From Candidatus Freyarchaeota archaeon (lineage in GTDB: Archaea; Asgardarchaeota; Jordiarchaeia; Jordiarchaeales; Jordiarchaeaceae): a stretch of DNA of 64,000 bases. The notes below the pieces were generated by a model. It searched no databases. It saw only the letters and a list, made by a program, of their open reading frames with translations, and was not told the DNA's origin. Made by a program: the position numbers and the translations under genes. The stretch is from contig JAUQZE010000047.1 of assembly GCA_030587365.1 (NCBI GenBank), positions 23,128-87,127 of the forward strand. Reading direction: 5' to 3'. Positions 25,852 to 35,348 of this stretch are shown here, piece after piece (position 1 is the stretch's first letter; each line of letters begins with the position of its first letter).

Positions 25852-26754
25852 TCATCTCGTACGCTTTTTTCTAACAGAGGCCTGAAGCTTAGTTCTTAAA
25901 TGTTTGGTGTCTTCTCTTACTATTATCTCGAAGAAATCGGAGAGCTTTTGACCGAAAAGATTGGGCTGATTAAAACTCAACTTTTCCTTAATTACATCTG
26001 ATAGTTCTAAATCAATCTCGTAGCCCACGCATCTTCTTCCAAGTTCATAGGCAACCTTCAACGTTGTTCCAGAACCCATAAACGGATCCAGAACAACTTC
26101 ATCCCTGTAGGAGAATAGTTTTATTAAGCGATATGGGATTTCTTCGGGAAAAGCTGCTATACCCTTCTCCAATCTGTTCTTTATTGGTAGGACGTTCGTT
26201 ATTTTCCACACGCTCAAATACCATTTGTTTTCTTTAAATTCCTCGATATCTATTCTGGATTTTGTTTTCACGCCTCTTGGAATGGATTTGTAGTCGAATT
26301 CGCCGTTCTGAAAAATGAGGACAGACTCTTGAAGGTTGTCCGGGTAGTAGTACATCGGATAGGGATGCTGTAGTAAAACGCCGCTCCTCCTGCTTATGCG
26401 AATGTATCCTTCCGGCTTAACCCAGATAATTTGGTACAGGTACTTGAATCCTTCTCCTGTGAGTATTTTTGTGATGTCCGCAACAACAGGATATTTTACT
26501 CTATCTATCAGTGTGTCGTCAACTACAAAAGCAGCTACTCGCCCATTGTCAAGAACCCGTTTCAATTCCTTTGCCAAATTATGAATCAATTCTAAAAATT
26601 TCTGATAACTTTCAAAAAGACCCGGATAATCGAAAGGAGCATTAAAATAGGGAGGAGAAGTTACCACCAAATGAACACTACGCTCCTCTAATTCCTTCAT
26701 GTTTTGACAATCACCGAAAATAAGTTTATTTTTCCAAGAAATTTTTTTACCCAT
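25852..26754 (-). CDS. DNA methyltransferase, beta class (TSPPY, likely m4C)
   Basis: A site-specific amino-methyltransferase in beta order: the catalytic motif TSPPYFNAPFDYPG is near residue 32, and the SAM-binding DPFMGSGTTLKVAYELGRRC follows near the C-terminus. TSPPY rather than DPPY favours N4-cytosine, although N6-adenine cannot be excluded. Its job is to protect sites cut by the adjacent nuclease. ATG 26754 has GGAG about five bases upstream; a TTG at 26757 also precedes it. It is divergent from the second methyltransferase. Confidence 0.85.
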   Translation of the reverse strand: MGKKISWKNKLIFGDCQNMKELEERSVHLVVTSPPYFNAPFDYPGLFESYQKFLELIHNLAKELKRVLDNGRVAAFVVDDTLIDRVKYPVVADITKILTGEGFKYLYQIIWVKPEGYIRISRRSGVLLQHPYPMYYYPDNLQESVLIFQNGEFDYKSIPRGVKTKSRIDIEEFKENKWYLSVWKITNVLPIKNRLEKGIAAFPEEIPYRLIKLFSYRDEVVLDPFMGSGTTLKVAYELGRRCVGYEIDLELSDVIKEKLSFNQPNLFGQKLSDFFEIIVREDTKHLRTKLQASVRKKRTR

Positions 26755-27151
26755 CAATCTCCTCTCTTTATCGAACGTTACTCTTCAAAACTAAACTTTC
26801 TTACCAATGAATTAAAATATATACTAAATTGTAAGTCGACCATTTTACTTAAATTTTAATAGTTTTCTTGTTATTTATCGCTCTCTTACCAACTCTACCT
26901 TGCATGTTGAAGCAAAAGGGGTCGTAAAAATAGGGTTTTAATACTTTTTTGAAAGAATAGAGTGGTGAAACAAGTTTTTGGAATCAAATCTTAAAAGAAT
27001 TAAAGAAGATGAAACGCATAACTTACTTATCCGAAGACTGAGTATATGCTTAAAGAAGCAAAAATAAATAAAGGATGAATTTAAAAAAGATATTCAAGAA
27101 ACATGGTACATATAAAAGGTTTGGATGTATTAATGGTTTAAGGGGTATAAA
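26755..27151. promoter_or_regulatory. Divergent promoter region between the two R-M systems
   Basis: About 400 AT-rich bases. AAAATATATACTAAATTG around 26814-26831 is a candidate promoter element for the leftward pair, and several AT boxes precede the rightward pair. No control-protein gene is seen in it. Confidence 0.35.
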
Positions 27152-28009
27152 ATGAGGGCCCTAGATTACGACGTGATTTGTGGAGACTGTCTTACATACC
27201 TTAAACAGGGAAATGTATCAGATATTCATCTAACATTCTTAGACCCACCTTTTAATCAAGGAAAAGAGTACAAGTATTTTGATGATGAACAAAACCCCAA
27301 AGTTTACTGGGATTGGCTAAAAGAGATTATACAGCTAATCCATGAGGCAACGGTGGATGGGGGAGCCATCTACTTTATGCAGAGGGAGAAGAACGTAGAT
27401 TGGATGATGAAGGTTTTAAAGGAAACAGGATGGACTTATCAAAACCTAATCATATGGAAGAAGTTCACCTCAGCTATACCTGGTAATTTCAGGTTTGGGA
27501 AGCATTACCAAGTGATAATTTTTGCTACTAAGGGGGAAAGGCCCAGAGTTTTCAATAGGTTACGTATAGATTATCCGCTGCGCCCAAACCATAAACATAA
27601 GAGGCCTAATGGAATCTACCTTACCGATGTTTGGGATGATGTTAGAGAGCTTACGTCAGGATATTTTGCTGGGGACGAAGCCTTAAGAGATGAGGAGGGT
27701 AATCGCATACATGAACAGCAGTCCCCCATAGAGCTGTTGTTAAGGATAATCCTTTCATCTACAAGTGTAGGAGACACTGTTTTTGATCCGTTTGCGGGAA
27801 GTGGAACCACTCTAGTTGTAGCCCACCAGTTAAGGAGAAAGTCAATAGGCATCGAAATTGACCCGGGATACGTTGAAGTCATAAAGAAACGGTTAAAAAC
27901 CATAAGTTCCGCAGATGACATTCTAAAATATAGAAACTATTATAGGTACACACCAAACCTAGATGAAGTATGGCTTACTGAGGGTTTGGAGAGATACATC
28001 AATGATTGA
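27152..28009 (+). CDS. DNA methyltransferase, beta class (DPPF, likely m6A)
   Basis: The catalytic motif LDPPFNQGKEYKYFDD lies near residue 31 and the SAM-binding motif DPFAGSGTTLVVAHQLRRK near 213, the beta-class order. DPPF favours N6-adenine. The text between them (VDGGAIYFMQREKN, YQVIIFATKGERPRVF) is typical. The last bases overlap the following nuclease gene, so the two should be translated together. Confidence 0.85.
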   Translation: MRALDYDVICGDCLTYLKQGNVSDIHLTFLDPPFNQGKEYKYFDDEQNPKVYWDWLKEIIQLIHEATVDGGAIYFMQREKNVDWMMKVLKETGWTYQNLIIWKKFTSAIPGNFRFGKHYQVIIFATKGERPRVFNRLRIDYPLRPNHKHKRPNGIYLTDVWDDVRELTSGYFAGDEALRDEEGNRIHEQQSPIELLLRIILSSTSVGDTVFDPFAGSGTTLVVAHQLRRKSIGIEIDPGYVEVIKKRLKTISSADDILKYRNYYRYTPNLDEVWLTEGLERYIND

Positions 28010-28994
28010 ATTTTCCGACATAACCGATTTCTTTATTCAAGCAGTAGACAAGCTCAAAAATGGTGAATTTAACCTTAGCTCCCCACTTGAAGAAATAGTC
28101 CTAAGGTCTGCTGGAAGCAACCTAGCTTACGTAGATCATCGAAAGGATGCCTTAAATAAGTACGGCGTTGATCTCTGGAAAGAATTAAGAGAAGAATTTG
28201 GAAAAGGGGAATTCAATGAACTTCTTAAAAAATCAAAAATAGATGAGAATCTTAAATATTCAGATTCCCAGCAATTCCCAGATTTTATATTTAAAGTCAA
28301 AGAGACGAAAGGCGAATTTACCTGTGGCAGTCTGCTTGAGTTGAAGGATTCCAAGGGAGGAAACATTGCATCATTCAATTCAACTATACCAACTCAATCA
28401 AAAACTCTTGAAGAAATAGATGTAATTAACGGACGTAACCTTGTCTCAAGAATCATCAGCATCATAGATCGAAAATCCCCCGAAGGGAAATACTACACGT
28501 TCGAAAGGCGATGCTTCTACTTAGTAAGAACCCACAGTGAAAACCAGAAGAAAACAAAGACCTCAATTGTTGACGGCTCCTTCTTTGAAACCATCCCCAA
28601 AAATCATCTACTCTACCAAGTATTTTATCAAATTTTACACAACCACATAAAAAAGAAAGAATTGAAAATAGACAGCAACACCTTAAAACAAGTTGAAAAA
28701 GTCTTATCTGAAATAACAGACCAAACGATAATAGCATCTTCAAGGGATGTAGAAGGGGCATCAATAAGACCGAGATTAAGGATAATGGCTGAAGTCCACA
28801 GCGAAGGAAACCCCCACAGCTCCAATTACCCCCAAATATCGGAGAAAAGCTTCAACCTCATTCTAAAATCAACCCCGCAAACAGAAAAAATCAAAAGCAC
28901 GCTGCTAAAGGAAATCCCGGAGCTAAAGACATTCACAATCAAACATAAGAGAAACGGAGACCATATCGTCCTCCAATTCAGCTTAAAACCATAA
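28002..28994 (+). CDS. Type II restriction endonuclease, PD-(D/E)XK fold
   Basis: FPDFIFKVKETKG followed by GSLLELKDSKGGNIASF gives P-D plus E-L-K at suitable spacing, the metal-binding core of PD-(D/E)XK nucleases. The best start is ATG 28002, which overlaps the methyltransferase stop by eight bases and has GGAGAG upstream. An in-frame ATG at 27963 would give a longer overlap. The C-terminal half is lysine-rich and helical, perhaps for DNA contact. Cleavage specificity is unknown, presumably the same site as the upstream enzyme. Confidence 0.75.
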   Translation: MIEFSDITDFFIQAVDKLKNGEFNLSSPLEEIVLRSAGSNLAYVDHRKDALNKYGVDLWKELREEFGKGEFNELLKKSKIDENLKYSDSQQFPDFIFKVKETKGEFTCGSLLELKDSKGGNIASFNSTIPTQSKTLEEIDVINGRNLVSRIISIIDRKSPEGKYYTFERRCFYLVRTHSENQKKTKTSIVDGSFFETIPKNHLLYQVFYQILHNHIKKKELKIDSNTLKQVEKVLSEITDQTIIASSRDVEGASIRPRLRIMAEVHSEGNPHSSNYPQISEKSFNLILKSTPQTEKIKSTLLKEIPELKTFTIKHKRNGDHIVLQFSLKP

Positions 28995-29131
28995 ACCATT
29001 CTCGACAAAACTTTAAACAAGTAAATAAGAAAAAGTGGAGTATTGTAATGATCCTTTTTTTATCGCTTAATTTATATATGGTTCCGACCTTTATTAAGTG
29101 GGGATGTCTACCAACTTGAATAGGGATTCCA

Positions 29132-29836
29132 ATGACGATTCCTAGAGACGAGTTCAAGAAAACTATACTCGACCTACTAAAAACAGACGAAGCGCTCAGA
29201 GCGGAAGTTTACTCACTCGTTGCAGAGGCTCCCATAACAAAACGCGAAATAGAGTCACTAACCAGAGAAATAAAAACTCTAGCAGAAACAATGGTCAAGC
29301 GTATGGACAGCTTCGAGAAGGAAATGAGGCTGTTAAGAGAAGAAACAGCCAAGCGTATGGACAGCTTCGAGAAGAGCCTCGAACTGGTGGCTAAGCGTAT
29401 GGACCGCTTTGAAGAAGAAATGAGGAAGTCTAGAGAGGAGTTTCGTGTTATTGCCAGCGCTCTTGGGGCGAGGTGGGGGTTTGCGGCTGAGGAATCTTTT
29501 AGAGAGGCTATTCGTGGTATCCTTGAGAGTATGGGTTTTACTGTGGATAAGTGGGAGGTTTACGACGATGAGGGAGTTGTATTTGGTGCTCCGGGAGTTG
29601 TTGAGGTAGATGTGCTGATTAGAGACAAGGAGCATATTCTCATAGAGATTAAGTCCAGCATGAGTAAGGGTTATGTTGTAGCGCTTATATACAAGGCTAA
29701 GCTCTACAAAAAGCTTGTCGGAGTGAAGCCTTTCCTAGTAATAGTTTCCCCCTTCGTTGAGGAAGACGCAAAAGAGAGAGCGGTTATGGATAAAATCAAA
29801 GTTTACACGAGAGTAAGAGAATTTAAACCGGTTTAA
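29132..29836 (+). CDS. PD-(D/E)XK nuclease-like coiled-coil protein (DUF3782-like)
   Basis: The N-terminal 110 residues are coiled coil with repeated KRMDSFEKEM-type heptads. The C-terminal domain contains VEVDVLIRDKEHILIEIKSSMSKG, where D (in DVLI) and E-I-K form a PD-(D/E)XK site, plus a downstream FLVIVSPF strand. This matches a family common in archaea and cyanobacteria whose substrate is not known. It follows the second R-M pair on the same strand but 140 bases away, so it is likely part of the same island but not necessarily of the system. The ATG lies at 29132. Confidence 0.7.
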   Translation: MTIPRDEFKKTILDLLKTDEALRAEVYSLVAEAPITKREIESLTREIKTLAETMVKRMDSFEKEMRLLREETAKRMDSFEKSLELVAKRMDRFEEEMRKSREEFRVIASALGARWGFAAEESFREAIRGILESMGFTVDKWEVYDDEGVVFGAPGVVEVDVLIRDKEHILIEIKSSMSKGYVVALIYKAKLYKKLVGVKPFLVIVSPFVEEDAKERAVMDKIKVYTRVREFKPV

Positions 29837-29980
29837 ACCAATAAAGGAGTCTAGCGAACAATCTCGGTTCTAAAAGATTTAAAGGTACTATAACGATGAT
29901 TATGTAACGGTTTGGCACTTAAAACATCGCAAATCTCTAAGTAACGCGGTGGAAGTAACCATCTGTTATGGACTTATTTT

Positions 29981-31090
29981 TCAGGTGAAGTGTTGAATGC
30001 AGAATTTTATGCCGGGTACTATGTGGTAGGCGATTCCCAGAATGTGTGGTGACAGTACTGCTTTTGGGTCGGAGTAAATTTCGAATTGGTGGTCGATTTT
30101 CAGCTTTTTTAATGTTTCATGGATTTTTTCCGTTTCTCCGGTTAATCCGTATTCGTCTGTGCTCTCGCAATTAAGTAGCAGGTGGACTTTTTTTAGAGTG
30201 TCGGGGTTTTCCCTAATCATTTTGTTTAGGTCGTATTTCTGCCAGTTGCTGGCTGCTTTCTTGTTCAGGTCAACGATTTTTCCTTTCTTGTCTCTTTTGA
30301 TGGATGGTATTAGGGGATTATTCTTGGAGAATATGATGTCGTAGGTGTCTAGTATGTCGTTCCAGGATGAGTTTCCGAGTTGTTCCGCGATTTCTCTTCC
30401 TAGGAGTTTCTCGAAGATGGGTGTGACCAGCTTCCAGTTCAGTAAATCAGTGGTTATGTTGGCGGGGCTCAGTGAGACGGCTGAGATGAATTTTTCGGGA
30501 TGGTGGAGGCATGTGCTCAGCGTTCCGTATCCGCCCATAGATCCTCCCATCAGAGCTCTGTGCTTCTTGTCGGCTGTGGTTCGGTAATTCGCATCCACGT
30601 AGTCTACGACATCCTTAACGATGTAGTCCTCAAATTTTCCGGTGAAGGGGGAATTGAGATACATGCTTCCTTTGGTTTGCACCGCCCCGCTTAAATCCTT
30701 GGCACCATCCTTGTGGGGCAAGTGCAGGCTACCGTCTGGCTGCACAAAAATAAACGGTTCCAGCTCTCCCTTGGTAATCAACTCGTCAAACTTCGCATAG
30801 GGGGATATACGGTTCAAATCCATCTCTTGTAAGACCTGAGGTGGAATTACTTGCACGGGCAGATTCTTGTTATCCTCCAGACGGGGAGTCACGGTTAATT
30901 TCTTGCTATTCCCGGTATATCCGTGTAGATAGTAAATCACGGGATATTTCTCGTCCTCGGATTCAAAATATCCTGGTGGAAGGTAAACACCTAGTTCGCG
31001 GTCAACCGGGCTATTTATAGGATTGCCCTCTAGGCTCCTGGCGTGAACAACATCAACCCGATACCTCTCAACCTCACTTTTCTCAACCAT
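29981..31090 (-). CDS. Alpha/beta-hydrolase esterase (EstD/S-formylglutathione-hydrolase-like)
   Basis: YYLHGYTGNSKK supplies the oxyanion region and MGGSMGGYG the nucleophile elbow with Ser184, as in the putative-esterase family. The acid is probably the Asp in ESTDEYGL and the base the His in SPHILGIAYH near the C-terminus. There is no signal peptide, so it should act in the cytosol on small acyl esters. It is an isolated gene, divergent from the glycyl radical enzyme. Exact substrate unknown. Confidence 0.75.
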   Translation of the reverse strand: MVEKSEVERYRVDVVHARSLEGNPINSPVDRELGVYLPPGYFESEDEKYPVIYYLHGYTGNSKKLTVTPRLEDNKNLPVQVIPPQVLQEMDLNRISPYAKFDELITKGELEPFIFVQPDGSLHLPHKDGAKDLSGAVQTKGSMYLNSPFTGKFEDYIVKDVVDYVDANYRTTADKKHRALMGGSMGGYGTLSTCLHHPEKFISAVSLSPANITTDLLNWKLVTPIFEKLLGREIAEQLGNSSWNDILDTYDIIFSKNNPLIPSIKRDKKGKIVDLNKKAASNWQKYDLNKMIRENPDTLKKVHLLLNCESTDEYGLTGETEKIHETLKKLKIDHQFEIYSDPKAVLSPHILGIAYHIVPGIKFCIQHFT

Positions 31091-31367
31091 AATTTCACTC
31101 TCCTAATCTGATTTTAATCATCATGATTGATTTTAGTTTTTTTGTAAGCTTGCGAACCCCAACTTTGTGATTCTTTTTTTCCACCCATTTATCTAAATGT
31201 TTCTCTTTACTTCGCTTTAAACAGGGCATGAAACCATTAAGTATTACTTAATAACCTCCAACTCTTTTTAATTAGCCCCGAAAAAATAATAAAAAGTGCA
31301 CGGATTAAGTTTTTACGACACAAAAGGCTAATATTCTTAAAAGATGTTAGTAAACTAATAAAGGTTC

Positions 31368-33899
31368 ATGGGGAGATTGAAAACGGTTCAAATTACGGAA
31401 ACCCAAACCCCAATTCCTTCCAGAACTCAAATCTATCGAAGAAAGATTCTGGAAGCACCCTATGAAATATGCATTGAGCGAGCCCGATACTATACCGAAT
31501 CCTACAAGGAAAACGAGGGTATGCACCCAGCCATCCGTGCCGCGAAGGCTCTGGAAAACACTCTAAGAAAAATGACCATCTACATACTTCCCGAAGAACA
31601 GATCGTTGGAAACCGTTCCAGCAAGCTAGTGGCGACAATTATCCCAATTGAGCGCGGCGAATTAAACTACGTCCTTAAAATAGACCTTAAAAACCTAAAA
31701 AATAGGAAGGATCACCCCTATCACATATCAGGAGAGGAAGAGAAAGAACTAGGGAAGATGCTCAAGTACTGGAAGGGCAAAACCGTAAGGGATCACCGAA
31801 CCAAAATCATGAAGGAGAAAGGACTGCACTTCAAAATCAGCCTCGGTCCAGGAGCCAACTGGAGGAGACTGAAAAACTTCGGCTTAAAAAACATGTGGAA
31901 AATCATGAAGATATACGCCGGGGGAAGACTGCGCTACATATCAAGCAGCTTAAACGAGGTAACGCTCAACAACCCCAACCTGGTGATGAACGTTTTTGAC
32001 GTTCAGGGTCACTTAGTCATCGGAATCAACAACGCAATCAAAACCGGGTTCAAGGGGATAAAAGAAAAAGCGCAGGAAGTAAAGAAAACCGTCAGGGACT
32101 CTGAAAAAAAGAAGTTCCTAGACGCCGTGATTATCTGCTGCGACGCCGCTAAAATGTTTGCTCAACGCTTCGCAACACTAGCAGAAGAAATGGCGTCAAG
32201 AGAAAATGATTCCCAGAGGAAGGCTGAACTTCTCCGAATAGCTGAAAGCTGCAGATGGGTGTTCTGGAATCCGCCTCGAAGCTTCTATGAAGCTTGTCAA
32301 TTCTTATGGTTCACCCAAGTCATAGCGTCAATAAGCTATGGAGTAGGTTTAATTGGAGCCGTTGGACGAGTCGACCAATACCTTTACCCCTACTACAAGA
32401 AAGATATTGAACAGGGTAAAATCACCCGTGAGCAGGCCCTGGAGCTGGTGGAAGAACTTCTAATCAAGTTCAGCTACAATCTGCTCCTGCTTCCCAGCTT
32501 CGGAAAACACACCGCCTCAGAACTCGGTGCCGACGAGGACGCCCTAACCATTGGGGGAGTTGGTAGAGACGCGGAGGATGCCACGAACGAACTCTCCTAC
32601 ATCTGGATGGACGCTTGTAAAAATATGAAGAATCTCACAAACACCTTCTCCGTACGTGTTTCAAGCAAGTCCAGCGATGAGTGGCTTCGAAAAATCGCCG
32701 AAGTCTACAGCGTTACCTCCGGACCCGCATTATACAACGACGATGTTACCATTCCAGCCCTGGCCGATAATGGAACAGGGTTTGAGGATGCTCGGGATTA
32801 TGCTGTAATCGGATGTGTGGAGCCTACGAGTGCCGGGAACACCTTCGGGTGCACCAGTGGGAATGACATATCACTGGTGGGTGTTCTGGAAATGGTGCTC
32901 ACAAACGGAATGATCAGGATGCTCGGACGCAGAACCGGACTGAACACCGGGGATCCGAGGAAATTCACAACGTTTGAACAGGTGATGGACGCCTTCAAAA
33001 AACAGCTTCAAAAGAGCATCGACCTCATATCTCAACTGGTGGAGATTAAGGACGAGGTATACGACAAGTGGTTCCCCAATCCCTACATCTCAGCCACGCT
33101 GGAAGGCTGCGTGGAAAACGCCATGGATATGACCAGTGGAGGAGCAAGGTACAATTTTAACTCTATAAGTGGACGCGGAATAGGAACAACAGTTGATTCC
33201 CTAGCGGCAATAAAAAAAGTGGTTTTCGACGACAAAATCGCAACAATGGATGAATTGATAGACGCTCTAGAAAACAATTTTAGAGGAGAGAAGGGGGAAA
33301 GGCTGCGTCAGATACTAATAAACAGGGCTCCGAAATACGGCAACGACGATGATTACGCTGATGAGATAGCCAAAGAAATTGCTGGAACCCTCTGCGACAT
33401 GGTAACGAGTAAAAAGGCTTGGAGAGGAGGACCCTACAGAGCCTCATTCTTCTCATACGGACTGCACGTCCTAGACGGAAACCTATTGGGAGCCACACCC
33501 AACGGAAGAAAAGCCGGAGAACCCACCTCAAACAGCCTATCTCCAAGCAACGGCGTCGAAAAAAACGGACCCACCGCCATCCTAAAATCATGCGCAAAGA
33601 TCGACCACACAAAAATCGCCAACGGTTGCTCACTGAACATCAAAATGCTCCCAGCACTCCTCAGAGACCAAGAGAGAAGACAGAAGCTTGCCAGCCTAAT
33701 CAGAGCCTACTTCAAACTGGGCGGAAGCCAAGTCCAGTTCAACGTTGTCGACAGCCAAATCCTGAGAGACGCCCAGAAACACCCCGAAAAATACAGAGAC
33801 CTAGTGGTAAGAGTATCCGGCTACTGTGCCTACTTCACAGACCTCGGGAAACCAATACAGGACGATATAATAGCCCGCGCGGAGTTCGGAAGCCTCTAA
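31368..33899 (+). CDS. Glycyl radical enzyme (PflD/dehydratase-like)
   Basis: An 843-residue pyruvate-formate-lyase-family protein, which uses a protein glycyl radical under anaerobic conditions. The active-site Cys483 sits in VIGCVEP with Glu485 two residues on. This C-x-E pair is shared by diol/glycerol dehydratases, choline lyase and hydroxyphenylacetate decarboxylase, not by classical PFL. The radical loop is RVSGYCAYF with Gly818. The N-terminal box (EICIERARYYTESYKE) fits the family. PFL itself is less likely. A radical-SAM activase is expected next to such a gene but none is adjacent here. No strong Shine-Dalgarno precedes the ATG, so a leaderless transcript is possible. The substrate cannot be named. 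Confidence 0.85.
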   Translation: MGRLKTVQITETQTPIPSRTQIYRRKILEAPYEICIERARYYTESYKENEGMHPAIRAAKALENTLRKMTIYILPEEQIVGNRSSKLVATIIPIERGELNYVLKIDLKNLKNRKDHPYHISGEEEKELGKMLKYWKGKTVRDHRTKIMKEKGLHFKISLGPGANWRRLKNFGLKNMWKIMKIYAGGRLRYISSSLNEVTLNNPNLVMNVFDVQGHLVIGINNAIKTGFKGIKEKAQEVKKTVRDSEKKKFLDAVIICCDAAKMFAQRFATLAEEMASRENDSQRKAELLRIAESCRWVFWNPPRSFYEACQFLWFTQVIASISYGVGLIGAVGRVDQYLYPYYKKDIEQGKITREQALELVEELLIKFSYNLLLLPSFGKHTASELGADEDALTIGGVGRDAEDATNELSYIWMDACKNMKNLTNTFSVRVSSKSSDEWLRKIAEVYSVTSGPALYNDDVTIPALADNGTGFEDARDYAVIGCVEPTSAGNTFGCTSGNDISLVGVLEMVLTNGMIRMLGRRTGLNTGDPRKFTTFEQVMDAFKKQLQKSIDLISQLVEIKDEVYDKWFPNPYISATLEGCVENAMDMTSGGARYNFNSISGRGIGTTVDSLAAIKKVVFDDKIATMDELIDALENNFRGEKGERLRQILINRAPKYGNDDDYADEIAKEIAGTLCDMVTSKKAWRGGPYRASFFSYGLHVLDGNLLGATPNGRKAGEPTSNSLSPSNGVEKNGPTAILKSCAKIDHTKIANGCSLNIKMLPALLRDQERRQKLASLIRAYFKLGGSQVQFNVVDSQILRDAQKHPEKYRDLVVRVSGYCAYFTDLGKPIQDDIIARAEFGSL

Positions 33900-34026
33900 C
33901 AAACCTTCTCTTCTTTTTATTTTTTGAGATACTTTCAGAAGAAGATGTTCACCTGTTTGAAGTATTTAATTTTTTGAAAAAAGTGGGAGAAAAAAAGCGA
34001 TATAGTATTGTTTTTTGTCTGATTGG

Positions 34027-34467
34027 TTAGACGGTTTTGATCTCAGGTGAGAGCGTGATGGGTGCTTTTATGGAGTTGGCTACTAGGCAAAATTCTTTGG
34101 CCTGATTTACTGCTTGGAGTGCCTTATCTTTATCCGCTTTCTTAACCTTGAACACGGGTTCTAGTTCGATTTTCTTAAATCCTTTTCCCGGTCCTATATC
34201 TCCTGGTGCTTCCCCTACGCCTCTGACCTCCAATTCGGATACTTCGACTTTCATGGCTTGGAGAAAGCCTACGAGGAACAGTTCATAACACATGCAGAGA
34301 GCCGCCACGAGGCTCCCTTCAGGAGTTATCATATCCGTTCTGGGCCCTAATGGGGGCGGCGCAACAAAATCCAGTTTGACACCATTAAGATAGTCTATCT
34401 TGCCCTGAAAGCCTCCGCCTTTCCAACTCGCAGTTGCTTTAACCAAACGTGTTTTCGCTTCAGCCAT
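34027..34467 (-). CDS. OsmC/Ohr-family peroxiredoxin-like protein
   Basis: A 146-residue OsmC-like protein. GGGFQGKIDYLNGVKLDFVAPP starts the fold, PEGSLVAALCMCYELFLVGF contains the first conserved cysteine region, and AKEFCLVANSIKAPI the second. The Cys pair reduces organic hydroperoxides in the family. Gene length is normal. A GGAGGTGAATAAG-type site precedes the ATG (reading the minus strand). It may protect anaerobic enzymes such as the neighbouring glycyl radical enzyme; that is inference. Confidence 0.8.
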   Translation of the reverse strand: MAEAKTRLVKATASWKGGGFQGKIDYLNGVKLDFVAPPPLGPRTDMITPEGSLVAALCMCYELFLVGFLQAMKVEVSELEVRGVGEAPGDIGPGKGFKKIELEPVFKVKKADKDKALQAVNQAKEFCLVANSIKAPITLSPEIKTV

Positions 34468-34673
34468 ACTTATTCACCTCCCAAAATAATCGGAGAACCA
34501 ACTCACGGTATCGGAACAAGGATAATTTATGCGTATCAGTAATTAGGAGTTCAGCTAGAACCATAATCCTTTCTTAAGTATATTAACATTATTATTAAGG
34601 ATTGATTCAAGGACAAGGATACGAGATTGGATTGAGGAAAAAAGCTAAACGGGAAAATGGTGTTTAATTATAC

Positions 34674-35024
34674 ATGTATATTATGAATAGTAGCAGGTCC
34701 ACTATAGCGCAAGTGTCGGGGAACTCTATTCGGACGTCTAGCAGTAGCACTCTGGGATACGTGGAGAACGGTAGAGTCATGAACTCCAGCAGAAGCACCA
34801 TAGGATACATTGAAAGAGGCTCCATAATGAATTCAAGCAGAAGCACCATAGGAAAATACGACAGCGGCAGAATCACGTCCTCCTCCGGTTCCACCCGGTT
34901 CTACTTGGATGGGAAAACCATTATGAATAGCAGCCGCTCCACTATCGGGTATACCAGCGAGAACATAGGAAACTATTTGGAGCATGTGATAGCCTACATA
35001 GTCTTCTTCTCGGGATGGTGGTAA
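34674..35024 (+). CDS. IMNSSRSTIGY-repeat beta-helix protein
   Basis: The 116-residue protein is built from about five repeats of 15-18 residues of form IMNSSRSTIGYIERG. Such short Ser/Thr/Gly-rich repeats form right-handed beta-solenoid coils in related hypothetical proteins. The final 20 residues are hydrophobic (HVIAYIVFFSGWW) and may be a membrane or capping segment. The same DNA text AGCAGAAGCACCATAGGA recurs, so expansion was recent. No signal peptide at the start. Function unknown. Confidence 0.65.
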   Translation: MYIMNSSRSTIAQVSGNSIRTSSSSTLGYVENGRVMNSSRSTIGYIERGSIMNSSRSTIGKYDSGRITSSSGSTRFYLDGKTIMNSSRSTIGYTSENIGNYLEHVIAYIVFFSGWW

Positions 35025-35348
35025 AACACCACCACACTTTTTCCATCGGGAAACAGTTTATCCTCTCACCCCGTCTAAAAACGAGTCTTAGAAAACACTT
35101 ATTTTATTAGGGAAAAGCGGAAATGCTGGATTTCACAAACTATGCAGCACAAACTTGATTCAATAAAAAATGAGTAAAGTTTTTTATATCTCAGTACCTA
35201 ATTTATATTATAGTAATTTCAATTAGACAGTTTCCATAATGCAAGCGGTTAGTGAGAAATAACATTCATTAAATGTGAAATGAGCCGCTTTTAGTTACCA
35301 TTTTGCATAACCGTTCATTTACTGATTTAAGATAGGAGATTCTTAAAG
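35025..35348. promoter_or_regulatory. Promoter region of the Rag-like gene
   Basis: A strongly AT-rich stretch, with TTTTTTATATCTC at about 35178-35190 and AATTTATATTATAG at 35201-35214, precedes the gene by about 140 bases. No other element is visible. Confidence 0.4.

Noticed and set aside
33419..34030. 203-codon frame overlapping the end of the glycyl radical gene
   Set aside because: It is an Arg/Lys/Pro-rich shadow in another frame of a well-supported gene.
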